64,000 bases of DNA, from contig JAUEDM010000007.1 of NCBI GenBank assembly GCA_033439685.1, positions 1,488,001 to 1,552,000 on the forward strand. The letters are read 5' to 3'. Numbering within the stretch: the first letter of the stretch is position 1; every line of letters starts with the position of its first letter. A program made the translations under genes and the position numbers. This DNA comes from Apodospora peruviana. Lineage: Eukaryota; Ascomycota; Sordariomycetes; Sordariales; Lasiosphaeriaceae. This document shows positions 34,320 to 44,300 of this stretch, piece by piece. Under the pieces are notes generated by a model, which saw only the letters and a program-made list of their open reading frames with translations, ran no database searches and was not told the origin of the DNA.

Positions 34320-35159
34320 TTAGGGGAGGGTGCTGTCTTTGGTGGAAAGACAGAAAGACATGCAAGTGTCGGGGTTTTTCTGACATGTTGAATATCACAT
34401 CATGATCATGGATACGGTCACAAACAGGCACACCGCCATCAGATCACCATTAGTCAGTGCTGTCCTCAGTCATCATCATACTGGGCAAAATACAAAGTAC
34501 CTACGTTCGATCTCGGCTTCTCACAGTGTCCATTCCAAATGTCAAAGCAGAGAGGACTGGAGGAGAGTCCGCCGGGAGATCCAGCCAATCAAGTAGCCCA
34601 GTTCCTCTGCGTGGTTTGCGTGGTTTGCATGAGGCTTTCTCACCTTCTTCGGCCTCCTCTCTTCGACACAGGCCCGCCCGACCGGATGTGGCATGAGCAG
34701 TATTCCGTAAGGCAAATCTACCATATGTATTGTTGTGCATATGCTCGTTGCCTGCTTGTGATTGCGCTAAAGAAACTGTAGACCGACAAGTGGTGTGAGG
34801 CGAAATGGTGAAGCTCACGTACGGATCCGTACATGTGGCCATATCTGCCATCTCATTAGATCCGAGACAAGTCGGCCAGGGGCTTGGGGAATTCCAATAA
34901 TGGCGGTCTAGAAGCATTTTTTTTGTGTGTCTCAGTTTCTTCCTGGTGTTCTAGAACAAACCAGAGGGCTAGACCGTTCTCATGCAGCAAATCTCACCCG
35001 GCTCAGCTGCTATCTGTTGCTGTAGTCAGGTTATAAATCAGACCAAACACAATGACGGAGATTGTGGATATGGCATTGCTATGAACCATAAGGTAGGTAG
35101 TGTGGAGGGTTGAGTATCAATGAGTTCACGGTGGACGAGAGAAGACGACTACATTACTC

Positions 35160-35360
35160 CATTATATAAGGAGAATCTTATTAGTAAGTACTCTATATAT
35201 TCGATTGTGATTCTTAAATTTAGTGTTTTATCATAACTTAGGTATAAGAAAGTCGTCAATAACATAATGACTATGAGACCATTATCATTCACAGAACATA
35301 TGAAGGGTCTAGGCCCTGATAATTGCTAAACGATTCTATTCTCGTAGGTGATCGTGATAG
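35160..35360. other. AT-rich block
   Basis: A locally AT-rich stretch with many TA steps, unlike its GC-moderate surroundings. It has no open frame of note. It could be an old RIP-mutated remnant or simply an AT-rich promoter spacer. Confidence 0.45.
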
Positions 35361-36300
35361 GAAAAAGGTGTTTGCGGGTATATCTCTATGTTTTCCTTCA
35401 TCCGTAAGATCATCAAACTCCATCTATAAGTTGATATTAGTACGTGATATACAGGATAGATGGATGAGTGTGAACTTCACGCTCATCCGCGCAACACAGC
35501 CCCAAATACCTCCAGCCCGTTTTGCAATAGCAATTAAACCTGTCCTAGAGCAACCGGGGCCGATAGAGAATTGTTGGCTTTGGTCACCTAAAAGGTAAAC
35601 CCATCTCTCTTCCAGCTTTCTTGCTTCTCATTCTTTGTATGCTTGATCGTCCTCTCACCCACGAAAGTCACGGCAAGCGCCACCCATAGTCGAGAACCTT
35701 CATACCATGTGCAGAAAGAGCCCAAACCCAACATGCCGGTGTTGATATAGGGGCACGTGCTGGATAGACATCATACTTGTAGACCCGAAAGCCACCCGGG
35801 CTCGCTATCTCCTGAGTCGACTTACTCCTCGTACTACACACTCCCATACATTCTCATCAGTCCTCGCAAAGGACGACAATGCCATTAGCCTTCTTGATGG
35901 AGTGATAATACCCAAATCAGTCTCCGGTGTCTGTGAAATTCCAATCAATACAGCATCCACTGGGCAACAGCTAAATTAACGAAGCAAATACCAACCGAGA
36001 GGCGAGAGGTGGTGCCTGTTAATTAAGTAATATAAAGTATGTAATGTGCTCTCAAACTTATTCCTTCCATGCCCTTTTCCGCTCTGCCCTTTTCCGCTTT
36101 GCCCTTTTCCCAGTCCATCCCATTCCATCCAATCCAAACCAAAAAAGCCACTCACGAGACAAAGACCGGTGCCATGCCATCCAAACTCGGAAACCTTCAA
36201 CAAAATTCAACACAAACAAATGTATCCGACAGCAAGAGTGTGGACATCAGGTTCACCCAAGCAAGGTAAAAAGCGAACATCAAGGAATGCTATCATATCA

Positions 36301-37839
36301 TCACCTCACACCTCCCCACCGGCCCCTGGTAGCAGCAGACCGATTCAGAGCCAGTCGCCTACCGATATTGCCAAAACACACGCAGCTGCAGAACAACACA
36401 CTGAGCATCCATACCCCCGCCTCGATGTTTTCGTTGCTGGCGGCGAACCAACCTCCTCCTCCTCCAATATCATGACTACCACCGCTACTCCCTAACTCAT
36501 TACTATGACCACCACCGCCACCGCTACCGGAACTACTCCCATTAAAAGAGCCAATTTGGTTCAAAGCAGAATACGACGATGAGTGCGAAGAAGTGGTCAT
36601 GAACGGAGCAGGCATCATGTCCAGGCCCAAGCCCATCAGCACGACGCTCCCCGCCACACCCACGGCAGCAGACAAGAGGAACCCCGGCTTGGACCGGTCG
36701 ATCAGGTACCACAGGAACGGGTTCGCCAGTGCCAGGGTCAGGGACACCTGCATAGTCGACGTCCAGGGCAGGCGCCGGATGGCAAACACAATGCCCACGA
36801 AAGCACCGATCCCCCTGACCACCAACGCCCAATCCGTCTCTGGGCCCTCGGGCTGCTGCTGACCCTGCTGATCCTGTTCCTCCTCTATCTCGGGCATGCT
36901 CTCATCAGTCGGGCTGCTGCTGCTGCTGCTATTGTTCGTAGCGTTCGCGTTCGCAGCAACAGACCTCCGACGGTGGCGATGATCATTTTTACCAAAAGTC
37001 TCTTCCCAGACCGAATCGAACCACGGGAGCAAGCTACCGAGCGCGACGCCGGCGCCGCCCCAAAAGGCAAGATATCGCCAGTCTAACTGCTGCTGCTGCT
37101 GCGGCCCTTCCGTCATACTAGAACCAGAACCAGGATCATGATGATCACCAAAATTCCGCCTGTTGCTCGGCAGCCGCGTGACCAGCACCCCGTACCCCAT
37201 ACCCAAACCAAACAGCAGCGCGGCCCTCAAAACAAGCGACGCCACAACGGCTGCTCTGCTCGGGGCCGCTCCCCCGCCGACCGGGTGGTGGGTCTGAACC
37301 ATCGAGTTCTGGCAATGATGATGATGTGACGACCGGCTCCGCATGAGCTTGTACGTCTCCTCGTCCAGACCCGGGCGGCGCTTGGCCGGCGTCTCTGCGC
37401 CCGTGCCCCACGGCGTGGACGGCACTTCGCTCCCTGTACCGTTACCACCAACATAATCACGGTAGTCCTGTCCTACCCCCCCCCCTACGGTGGACGAGGA
37501 GGAGGAGGGCGAGGTGGGCGAGGAATAGATGCCGAAAAGAGTGGACGAGGTCAGGTTCATGAGCGAGGCGGCGCGGCTGAGCGAGGTGTTTTCGTTGTTG
37601 GCGTTGCTCCCGCTGCCGTGCTGATGGGGGTTCAGGAAGCGGAGGTCGTTGGCCGAGATGAATTGCTGCTGTTGTTGCGGAGGCGTGTTTGGAAGGGAGT
37701 CCTCTTCCGGCGGCGTGGGGCTGTTGAGAGCAAGCTTGAAGGGCCGACGGGGGATCGGGCGGATGATTTTGGGCCCGTCATTTTGCTGCTGTGGCTGTTG
37801 TTGTCCACCGTCCCCGGATGATGACTGCGGCGAGTCCAT
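36301..37839 (-). CDS. INSIG-domain ER membrane protein
   Basis: Insulin-induced-gene (INSIG) proteins sit in the endoplasmic reticulum membrane and control sterol synthesis. In yeasts they stabilise or inhibit HMG-CoA reductase, and in animals they retain SREBP-SCAP. The single exon gives 512 aa from the ATG at 37839; the frame is open upstream to an ATG at 37872 that would add 11 residues. The N-terminal 180 residues are Ser/Gln/Pro-rich and contain SLMNLTSSTLFGIYSSP and RRPGLDEETYKLMRSRS, both usual in fungal INSIG. Membrane segments follow: FGLGMGYGVLVTRL, YLAFWGGAGVALGSLLPWF, the core RGIGAFVGIVFAIRRLPW with LTLALANPFLWYLIDRSK, then GFLLSAAVGVAGSVVLMGLG, and a last segment with EAGVWMLSVLFCSCVCFGNIG. 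Poly-Ser, poly-Gln and poly-Gly insertions lie between segments. I am confident of the family; pathway role is from family knowledge. Confidence 0.9.
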   Translation of the reverse strand: MDSPQSSSGDGGQQQPQQQNDGPKIIRPIPRRPFKLALNSPTPPEEDSLPNTPPQQQQQFISANDLRFLNPHQHGSGSNANNENTSLSRAASLMNLTSSTLFGIYSSPTSPSSSSSTVGGGVGQDYRDYVGGNGTGSEVPSTPWGTGAETPAKRRPGLDEETYKLMRSRSSHHHHCQNSMVQTHHPVGGGAAPSRAAVVASLVLRAALLFGLGMGYGVLVTRLPSNRRNFGDHHDPGSGSSMTEGPQQQQQLDWRYLAFWGGAGVALGSLLPWFDSVWEETFGKNDHRHRRRSVAANANATNNSSSSSSPTDESMPEIEEEQDQQGQQQPEGPETDWALVVRGIGAFVGIVFAIRRLPWTSTMQVSLTLALANPFLWYLIDRSKPGFLLSAAVGVAGSVVLMGLGLDMMPAPFMTTSSHSSSYSALNQIGSFNGSSSGSGGGGGHSNELGSSGGSHDIGGGGGWFAASNENIEAGVWMLSVLFCSCVCFGNIGRRLALNRSAATRGRWGGVR

Positions 37840-39152
37840 CTCTTGTGGGTGCGTATATGTTTGGGTCCTCAAAGTTTTCGATAAGCAGGCCTTTTGTTGG
37901 AGAATGAAGTTATGATTGTTTTCTAAACCATGTGCCTTTTCCCCTTTGATATGATGATATTTGTCGTGTTCTTATTGCCAATGTCAACAAAGTGAGCGAC
38001 GCTTCGTGTTCAGGGTACACACACGAAGACAGCCAACAGCTTGCAGTTTTGGCCTTGTCAAGGATGTCCGTATGTACAGTCGGTACACTGTTTAAAGTTG
38101 CAGCAAAAGTCATGCAAAGGGATTGACCCGCGCGTGTCGGGGTCTTTGTCTGTCCGTTGAAGCGATTATGCTGGCCTTCTGCAAAGCAAGGGAGTGAGAT
38201 TTGTTCAGAAGTGAGAGTGAGAGACGACGTATTGATTTTTGCGGAGTGCTACTAGAAAGGTAGGCTAGTTCTAGAAGTACGGACGCGTCGTAGTGGAGAG
38301 AGGGGACCAAGACACTTTCAAGTTTACCTCAAGAGGTGGAAAGATGATGCATCATTCTTTCTCAGGCAAGTGCGAGTGCTTTGGGCTCACTTACCTTATT
38401 CATTACCGTATCCGGCCAGGGGCACGGAGGAGGATTGATGCAGCTATAATCCGAAATCCGAAATCCGTATTTGGCACACTCACTGGTGTCTGGCGGCGGC
38501 CGATTTAATCCCTGAAAATCCTGCGCGCTCACACACACGTAGCTACCCTCATAATTTCCATACAGAATACAGAAACCGAAATGTGTCTGTGTCTCCCTCG
38601 GCCCCACCAATTGTCCATTTCCCGTTTTTGGTCTTCCAATCCAACCATTTCCTCCCCAATTCATTATTGGTTTGTGATGTCGCTCAGCCCAAGATTACGG
38701 GTTACCTAACCCGGGGAGTCCAGCCCAGCTCACTTCAGCTGCCCATCAAAAAGTGGAGGAAATCACATGCGATCAGCAGACCAGCTCTGAGCTCGCAGAA
38801 CGCGCCAGGTGGTGCCCTGTAATGCCTCAGCTGGTCGCCTGACTCAACAAGGTTGTTACCCCACACTCTACGAACTTCGTCCTCGGCAGGGTCCCGGAGC
38901 ATCAATTGCTCTTTTGGGAATCACTAGAAATGCAGTAAACTGAATGACAACCGGGCTACTGTTCATCAACTACTGGGACAACAAATCATTCGAATTCAAA
39001 TAGACTCTTTAAAGAAAATCACCACTGCTGAGATGCTTGATCAAGTCGAATACATCTCAAGTGTCCACAAGATCAGTTACTATCAAGGTCTACAAGTCTC
39101 TCAATGTAATGTAGTGTAGTAAACAAAGCCCCTCTCTAGATAGCTATGGTAA
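37840..39152. promoter_or_regulatory. intergenic: INSIG promoter and mak11 3' flank
   Basis: About 1.3 kb between two minus-strand genes. It contains a short repeat of ccgaaat (38448-38470). I find no sterol-regulatory element that I would trust by eye and no further gene. Confidence 0.45.
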
Positions 39153-40733
39153 TCACTCGCTCTCATCCTCGTCCTCATCCTCGTCCTCATCCTCATCTGA
39201 CTCCGACTCAAACTCATACTCGCTCTCCTCAGCTCCCTCGGGACGGGGTATCATGATGAACGCCTCCACGCACGTAATCCGGTTCTGCGTCTCGTACGTG
39301 CCCAACAACTTGCCCACCCTTCTTCCGGCCTCCTTGCCGGCCTGGAAATCCTCGTTATCCACCAGCCAGACACGCAACCGGCCATCGCTGCTACCAGTGA
39401 CGATATACCACGCCATCTTCCCGCTCTCCTCGTCCTGCACAGCCAACACCTTAAAGTCCTTGATCCTGCCCACGACGCCTGCCTCGCTTCCGCCGAGCTG
39501 CGCAACCATCCGCGCGCACGGCAAGTTCTCCTTCTCCTTCTCCTCCCCAGTCTGCTCCGCAAACTCGTCCGTCCTGAAAAACAAGATCCTCCCGTCCTCC
39601 GTCGCGACCGCCAGCACCGTCTCCTCTTTCTCCTCGTCCGTCTTGATATACCAGAACTGATGCACCTTGGTCTTCTGCCCCTTCATCAGACGGCAACGCG
39701 GCCGGCAATCCATCCCAAACACCAGCACGTCCCGCTCAAACCCAACCGCGAACTCGTCCTCGCCGCTGCTCGAGCTGCCCCACACGATCCTCCTCGCTTC
39801 GCCGGTCGAGTGCCGGCTCTCGCCAATCTCGATTAGCGTTGACCGGTCAAAATTCAGCACCCGGCTCTTCTTCCCCGTCTCCAGATTCCACAGCCGCATA
39901 CACCTCTCCCCCTTACCAACACTAATCATAATCTTATTGCTCGGATGCACCGCAAAGTCGTTCACCCCGCTCGGCGCCATCCCCAGCACAGCGGTGTCGC
40001 CGCTCGGCCGCCCCATCACCTTGGGGATGGGGCATTTGAACGTGTGCAGCAACGCCCAGTCGCGCGTGCGCGTGACGCCAATCGTGCTGTCCTCGCCGCC
40101 CGACAACAGCTTGCTCCGGTTGGGGAACACCAGTCGCGTGATATTCGACGTGTGGTGCAGCAGCGTGCCGACCTCGCGATTCTTCGGGTTCTCGAGCACC
40201 GGGCGTGGGGTAATGGACGAGAGCACCCTCTGGTCGTCGGTGGCGCGGGCAGACGGCGGGTGGGCGGAAAGGCTGTAAATGTTGATTCGCTCGTCGGTGC
40301 TGCCGGTGGCCAGTAGCACCTTTTGTCCGCCCTTGTGGTCCGGCGCCGAGGGCGGGGAGAGGGCTAGGCATCGGATGGCGGAGGCGTGGGCGTTGAAGAG
40401 GAAAGTGTCGGCGAACTCGGCGACGGGGGTATTGTTTGGCTCAGATGGTGCGGCGGCGTGCTTGCCATTCTCTTGTGCAGGTTTTGATGAGGATTTCTTT
40501 GTGGAAGAGGGACGGATTGCTGCCGTGACGCCGTGCAGAACTCGATCGTAGGACCCCGCGACAATCTGAATCATCAACTGGCCATCGTTGCTGTTGTTAA
40601 GCTTAAAGGGGGTGGTAGAGTGCGTCGTCGTCGTCGTCGGTGTGGTTTTCGGTGCTTTTGCCTTTTTGGCCGAGTTCGCTTTCTCTGCCGGCTCGCCGTT
40701 TGCAGCCGCAGCGTCTCTCTTTCTTTTGGCCAT
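39153..40733 (-). CDS. mak11: ribosome biogenesis WD40 protein Mak11 (PAK1IP1)
   Basis: Mak11 is a nucleolar WD40 protein needed for assembly of the 60S ribosomal subunit; the animal orthologue is PAK1IP1. The single exon gives 526 aa from an ATG. An N-terminal basic, Lys/Ala-rich stretch (KRKR and KKAKAPK) looks like a nuclear/nucleolar signal. The first blade starts with IQIVAGSYDRVLHGV. Later blades show HASAIRCLALSP, LLATGSTDERINIYSL, LLSGGEDSTIGVTRT with DWALLHTFKC, and VNDFAVHPSNKIMISVGKG followed by MRLWNLETGK, all diagnostic of the Mak11 family. The C-terminus is a 20-residue acidic tail of alternating Asp and Glu encoded by a GATGAG-type repeat. No intron is needed. Confidence 0.92.
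   Translation of the reverse strand: MAKRKRDAAAANGEPAEKANSAKKAKAPKTTPTTTTTHSTTPFKLNNSNDGQLMIQIVAGSYDRVLHGVTAAIRPSSTKKSSSKPAQENGKHAAAPSEPNNTPVAEFADTFLFNAHASAIRCLALSPPSAPDHKGGQKVLLATGSTDERINIYSLSAHPPSARATDDQRVLSSITPRPVLENPKNREVGTLLHHTSNITRLVFPNRSKLLSGGEDSTIGVTRTRDWALLHTFKCPIPKVMGRPSGDTAVLGMAPSGVNDFAVHPSNKIMISVGKGERCMRLWNLETGKKSRVLNFDRSTLIEIGESRHSTGEARRIVWGSSSSGEDEFAVGFERDVLVFGMDCRPRCRLMKGQKTKVHQFWYIKTDEEKEETVLAVATEDGRILFFRTDEFAEQTGEEKEKENLPCARMVAQLGGSEAGVVGRIKDFKVLAVQDEESGKMAWYIVTGSSDGRLRVWLVDNEDFQAGKEAGRRVGKLLGTYETQNRITCVEAFIMIPRPEGAEESEYEFESESDEDEDEDEDEDESE
39160..39200. repeat. (DE)n-coding hexanucleotide repeat
   Basis: Repeats of tcctcgtcctca at the 3' end of mak11 encode an alternating Asp-Glu tail. 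The repeat lies within the coding frame. Confidence 0.8.
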
Positions 40734-41315
40734 GCTGGTAAATGAATTATCGTTGGTGAAGAAAGTGTCAAAATCAAAGTCGAGACTTTTGCAATTATGT
40801 CGACATGGACTCCCTCGGGACTTGAACTGACATCGTTTTTCCAGTTTGGCCCAGAAAAAAAGTAAAAAGTGGGGACTATTTAACGTCTTATCTTATCTCA
40901 TTGCCTGCCGCTTTCTGTACGGATTGCTCCGTAAACTCCATACCAAAGCCATATCACTCGCTCTTGGACCTATCCGTAAACCAGACAGAGCCGCGCCTCG
41001 AATTTTGAAAGGCCAGCCAATTGACCCTCAGCCAAACAATGGCCGAGATTATAAAAAGTATATATACTGTGATCATCCCTCTGATCAGAGTCAGGCAAAT
41101 ATGTACATGAATCCGTATTGAAAAGTCTCTCGCGAGATAAAAATTCGCTCCCTCTCTACCACCTTAAATTCACAGGAACCCAAGACGCGGGGAGAGGACG
41201 GGAGCGTCTCGATATGATCCCTGCTAACTTGTTCTCTAAGCATCAATGACCCCTTCGCCCTCCAGGGTGTGTTATTCCTCTTTCTCCTTCTCCCTTCCTG
41301 TCTCAGTCCCATCTC
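40734..41315. other. intergenic: mak11 promoter and eaf1 3' flank
   Basis: About 580 bp. It contains TACGGATTGCTCCGTA at 40918-40933, an inverted repeat of TACGGA around a four-base core, and a TATAAAA/TATATA stretch near 41050-41070. No gene is supported. Confidence 0.5.
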
Positions 41316-44300
41316 CTACTTGCTCGGAACAGGAGGGGCGCTTCCGCTAGCTTGCCTCTGATGCTGCGCCGCTTGCGCTGCTTGTACCGCCGCCGCTCGC
41401 TGTTGCGCTGCCAGTTGCTGGGCCAGTTGCTGTTGCGGGGTTGCTTGTTGACCCACTTGTTGCTGCTGGTGGGTTACCTGCTGCTGAGATACTTGTTGCT
41501 GGCCTGCTTGTGCTTGTGCTTGTTGCGCCGCGTGCGCCGCCTGGGCCTGCTGCTGCGCTCGAAGAAGCTGCGCGTACTGATGTGGACTGTTGGGAGTAGG
41601 GATACCATTAATCGCCTGCTGTTGTGCCAAACCTCCAACAGCAGCATTCATAGCGTGCTGCTGACTTTGAACAACTAGCTTGCTTAAATGCTCCATGGCG
41701 AATTGCCGGATTGCTTCCCTAGGCAAGTCCGGATGCTTCGCCCGAAACTGCGCCTCGAATTCCTTGAGCCGTTCAGCTATGGCCGGTTGTTGCCCACGCC
41801 CGGGTGACCCAGCAGGTAGGGGCATACTCAAACCAGCCCCGGGAGATGTCGCCAGCCCGGTGCTATGGGCTGCGTTGAAAGAAGCCATCATTGCTTGAGC
41901 ATTGGTCGAAGCCAGCATTGCCCGAGCGTTAGATATTGCCTGAGCGTTGTTCATAAAGGCGCCGGGGGTCATGCCGTTCACTACATTGCGCATCGGGGTT
42001 GGCGAGCCTTGCGTACTGTTAGCCCGTGCCATCTGTTGTTGCTGCTGGCTCATTTGTTGGAGATGTGGTTGCGATTGTGGCTGCTGCTGCTGAGGCATTG
42101 ATTGCTGCTGCTGCTGTGCTTGTTGTTGCAGTGACTGCAGTGGCTGATGTTGCTGCTGATGCTGCTGCTGTTGCTGTTGATGCTGATGCTGTTGAAGTTG
42201 CTGCTGGCGCTGTTGCTGCTGCTGCTGCTGATGCTGCTGCTGTTGTTGCTGATGTGCCATCTGCCGTTGTTGATCCTGGATCATCCTAGCTTGCATCACA
42301 AGATTGATATCGGGCTGAGGGTTAGCCATCGACATTCTCTGAGCCTGCAGTACCTGTAGTTGTGCCTGCGGGATTGCAGGAATTGGCATTGGTGGTACCA
42401 GGCCACCGGTAAGTTGGGCCGGAACAGCGGGCATCGGAACAGCGGGGGTCTGCATGGGCACGCGTGCCTGCGGCCGGTTTTGTACGGGTACGGAATGCTG
42501 CGTTGGGATATTGAGTCGAGCAGCCCCGTTGACAGGATTTGTCGTAGCTGTTTGCATCGCTTGAGCCCCACCAGGCGTTGCTGGTATTTGACTAGCATGG
42601 GCTTGCCTTTGTTGTATCATCTATCATACAGTTAGTCTCAGAACCGCACAAACCCCAAGACAGAATGCTTACCCTCTTCTGTATTGCCTCTTGGTGTTTC
42701 GCAGCATACGCCGCCATTCTCTCCGCAAGCGCCTGGTCTCTTTCAAATCTCATCAGGCTGTAGTCACGTGGAGTCTTGGTCGGACCTGGCTGCCTGGGAA
42801 CCTCGTTGGCTTTGCGCATCGCGGCCAGACTGGCGGCCTGCTGGGCCTTCTGAGCGGTCGTCTCACGCTTCTTCGCCAGCTTCCTCATGGCGTCGATCAG
42901 CGCCAAGTGTTTCTGATTGCGGCGACGGTCGACACGCATGGTAGTCGTCGGCCTCCTCTTTAGGACCGGTGTCACCGCCCCATTCGGACCCACGTGCTGT
43001 TGGGCATTATTGATATTGTGTTGATTGATGGTCTTCTGTGCCGCATCGATCCTACTCTGATATGTCTTGAAATAAGGGCTTTTTGCCATGTCGGCTGGTA
43101 AACCCTCTAGGTTCACCCAACGCTCAAAACATTCCCATGGGGTCCGCCGCTCAGCACCAGACGCAAACAGAGACTTCGTTGATACCATGGATGAAATGAG
43201 GGACCAGTTGTAGGAATATTCCTTTACAAGAGCCCGAAGTTGATCGTCCTCGGCCCAAGTCCATTGAGAGGCCGTGCGCGACTCGAAGAAGCTCTGAGAA
43301 GGCATGTTATGCTCTGAAGGTGGGCGAAACTGATGTCCAGCGTGGAGCCGATCACGAGTTACCTTCATCTCCTCCGAAAACAAGGCGACATTTGTGTTTT
43401 CTGGCGGAACAGAAATGCCATGATCTGGCACGCTGCCAAATATCACTTCATCGCCGTCCTCCTCGTCATCTTCCCCGGCATATTGGTATCGGCCTCGTCT
43501 GCGAGGCGGAGGGTCAGCTGCCAGGACCATCTCGCCCTCCACATATTTGCTTAAGGGTACCGCAGGTCGTTTCCAGTTCGCGTCCGGGTCATATTCAGGG
43601 CATGTAAGGTCAAATTTCGGAACCTTGAGCGGTGATCCGTACATCGGAAGGTTCTCAAGTAGGAGGTCTGCCGTCTTAGAAGGCTGAAGACCGAAGACAA
43701 CCTCGTCATCTTGGAGGGCGAAAATCATCGATGGTGCTATGGTCTCGACCAATACCTCAATGGACTCCTCCTCGTTTTCTCGTGGGGAGTCAGAATGTAC
43801 AAGTTCAGGCAAAGAAGTATCCACAGCATCCGAGTTGTCCACCATATTGACATCCGCATCCTGTGTATTTGATGGCGGGGGAATTGTCACGTTCACCTGG
43901 AGTGCCAATCGTTCGACAGGGTCAGAATGAACCCATTCCGCACATGAATACGCAAGGTTCCGAGCGACGGCTCGTTTCCACTTGCGCTCTTCTCGGAAAT
44001 CAGTTCGCATCCATTTCATCTCCTGGAGAAGCACGTCCCAGTGCGATGCCGGCCTCGTCGGTTCCGGGCAGCGTACTGGTTGGCGCAAAGACCACTTGTC
44101 GTGCTGCTGTAGATGATAGACCCGCCGCAGAATCTTACAAGCCTGGTGGTCCAGGATTGATAAGTACTGATCAGGAGTAGACACGGTCTTGTGAGCTTGG
44201 TTGAGGAGCTTCTCGATAGGTTTCATCCAGGTTGACTGCCTGGTGAACCCCTCGATAAAGAGAGGCGTAAAATAATCTTCTGTGGGTAACTGGCCGGGCT

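Larger units (their letters stand above)
22274..36300. promoter_or_regulatory. 14-kb gene-free region upstream of the con7-like gene
   Basis: No protein gene is supported here. The frames are short or have composition typical of non-coding GC-moderate DNA, and no family signature is seen on either strand. The region lies upstream of the con7-like gene and downstream of the INSIG gene. It contains long pyrimidine or purine tracts, an AT-rich block (35160-35360), direct repeats at 26374-26429, and five copies of a TACGGAATACTG-type motif. Candidate roles are an extended promoter, a very long 5' leader, or unannotated non-coding transcripts; none can be proven from sequence. Confidence 0.55.

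Noticed and set aside
34300..34335. Telomere repeat (TTAGGG)
   Set aside because: Only one TTAGGG unit is present beside the G-run. An interstitial telomere would need several tandem units.
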